From contig NZ_BDBS01000009.1 in assembly GCF_001613105.1 (NCBI RefSeq), positions 238,013 through 302,012 of the forward strand: a stretch of 64,000 bases of DNA. The letters are read 5' to 3'. The position numbers were made by a program, and so were the translations under genes. Below the pieces are notes generated by a model, which was not told the origin of the DNA, did no database searches, and was given only the letters and a program-made list of their open reading frames with translations. The first letter of the stretch is position 1; each line of letters begins with the position of its first letter. Of the stretch, positions 63,777-64,000 are shown in pieces. The DNA is from Nocardia pseudobrasiliensis NBRC 108224. Its GTDB lineage: Bacteria; Actinomycetota; Actinomycetes; Mycobacteriales; Mycobacteriaceae.

Positions 63777-64000
63777 CTCGGATTACCCCGTTCTCTCGCA
63801 TGGTTGATCGGATACGTCGGCTCCCACGCCCGTGTGGTGCGCCAGGACATCGTGCCGCGACTCTCGCCGCGTCCCGGATCGCCGCGACCGGCCGCACCGG
63901 CGCGTCGACGCGATGAATCCGAATCTATCGACCGCCGGGGCGCGCCGTCGCCCCCACCCCGTCGTCGCGCGGGCGGCAGCTCCCGGCGTGGGGGCGCGGC
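63773..64000 (-). CDS. ftsW: C-terminal tail of FtsW (5' part outside window)
   Basis: The minus strand is open from the window edge to a TGA overlapping the murG GTG, giving 75 residues. They are arginine-rich and disordered and end in [20 protein letters not shown]. No membrane helix is included, so identity rests on position (ftsW precedes murG in this cluster) and on the long basic cytoplasmic tails known in actinobacterial FtsW. Confidence 0.7.
   Translation of the reverse strand, partial: AAPPRRELPPARRRGGGDGAPRRSIDSDSSRRRAGAAGRGDPGRGESRGTMSWRTTRAWEPTYPINHARERGNPR

Overview
The window looks like chromosomal DNA of a mycolic-acid actinomycete, most likely Nocardia or a close Nocardiaceae relative. 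The base composition is very GC rich throughout, GTG starts are common, and genes often abut or overlap. Lineage markers include an Emb-type arabinosyltransferase, an MspA-family porin, Wag31, SepF, a CtpE-type P-type ATPase, a DinX-type polymerase, an actinobacterial ileS T-box and a WXG100/ESX-type secretion substrate. No rRNA, tRNA, insertion sequence, prophage or CRISPR array was recognised.

Region by region. 1-14.9 kb: the 3' part of dnaE1, an MspA-like porin, a LacI regulator, two SAM methyltransferases, a deazaflavin-dependent reductase, ilvA, an AraC regulator, a PaiB-like FMN-binding protein, a serine hydrolase, a lipoprotein alpha/beta hydrolase and a solitary treZ. 15-17.9 kb: a three-gene set of XRE regulator, phosphotransferase and methyltransferase. 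17.9-23.1 kb: a CitA/CitB-type two-component system divergent from a SsuABC/NrtABC-type ABC importer. 23.3-31.7 kb: VOC protein, rarD, truncated haemoglobin, PhzF, ctpE, a divergent XRE-cupin/GNAT pair, a membrane-anchored protein and an RluD pseudouridine synthase. 31.7-43.2 kb: lspA, two envelope proteins, an unlisted 57-residue small protein, the arabinosyltransferase, an MTB12-like lipoprotein, dinX, galU, a MarR regulator divergent from a membrane protein, and a NlpC/P60 hydrolase. 43.7-48.1 kb: proline catabolism (pruA-putB with a PucR-family activator). 48.2-50.8 kb: a four-gene type VII secretion effector-like operon. 50.8-64 kb, all minus strand: ileS with its T-box leader, a small membrane protein, wag31, yggT, sepF, yggS, pgeF, ftsZ, ftsQ, murC, murG and the tail of ftsW, that is the division and cell-wall (dcw) cluster.

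Two things stand out. First, the operon at 48.2-50.8 kb encodes a WXG partner with a YxxxD export signal, a 453-residue WXG-headed protein ending in a glycine zipper, and a signal-less LpqN-domain protein translationally coupled to it. This resembles a membrane-active type VII effector with a dedicated chaperone or immunity partner. Second, three intergenic regions between convergent genes (8.2-8.6, 23.1-23.3 and 29.9-30.1 kb) share one architecture. A strong hairpin sits directly after the minus-strand stop codon. One arm of that hairpin, together with a GGGAAA tail, is amplified as a 30-40 bp tandem array, while the other arm is present once. This looks like a family of expanding terminator-half repeats.

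Regulatory DNA worth reading: overlapping, apparently leaderless divergent promoters with palindromes at 29.2 kb, three phased 15-bp palindromes between marR and its divergent target at 41.5 kb, and the ileS T-box at 54.1-54.3 kb.
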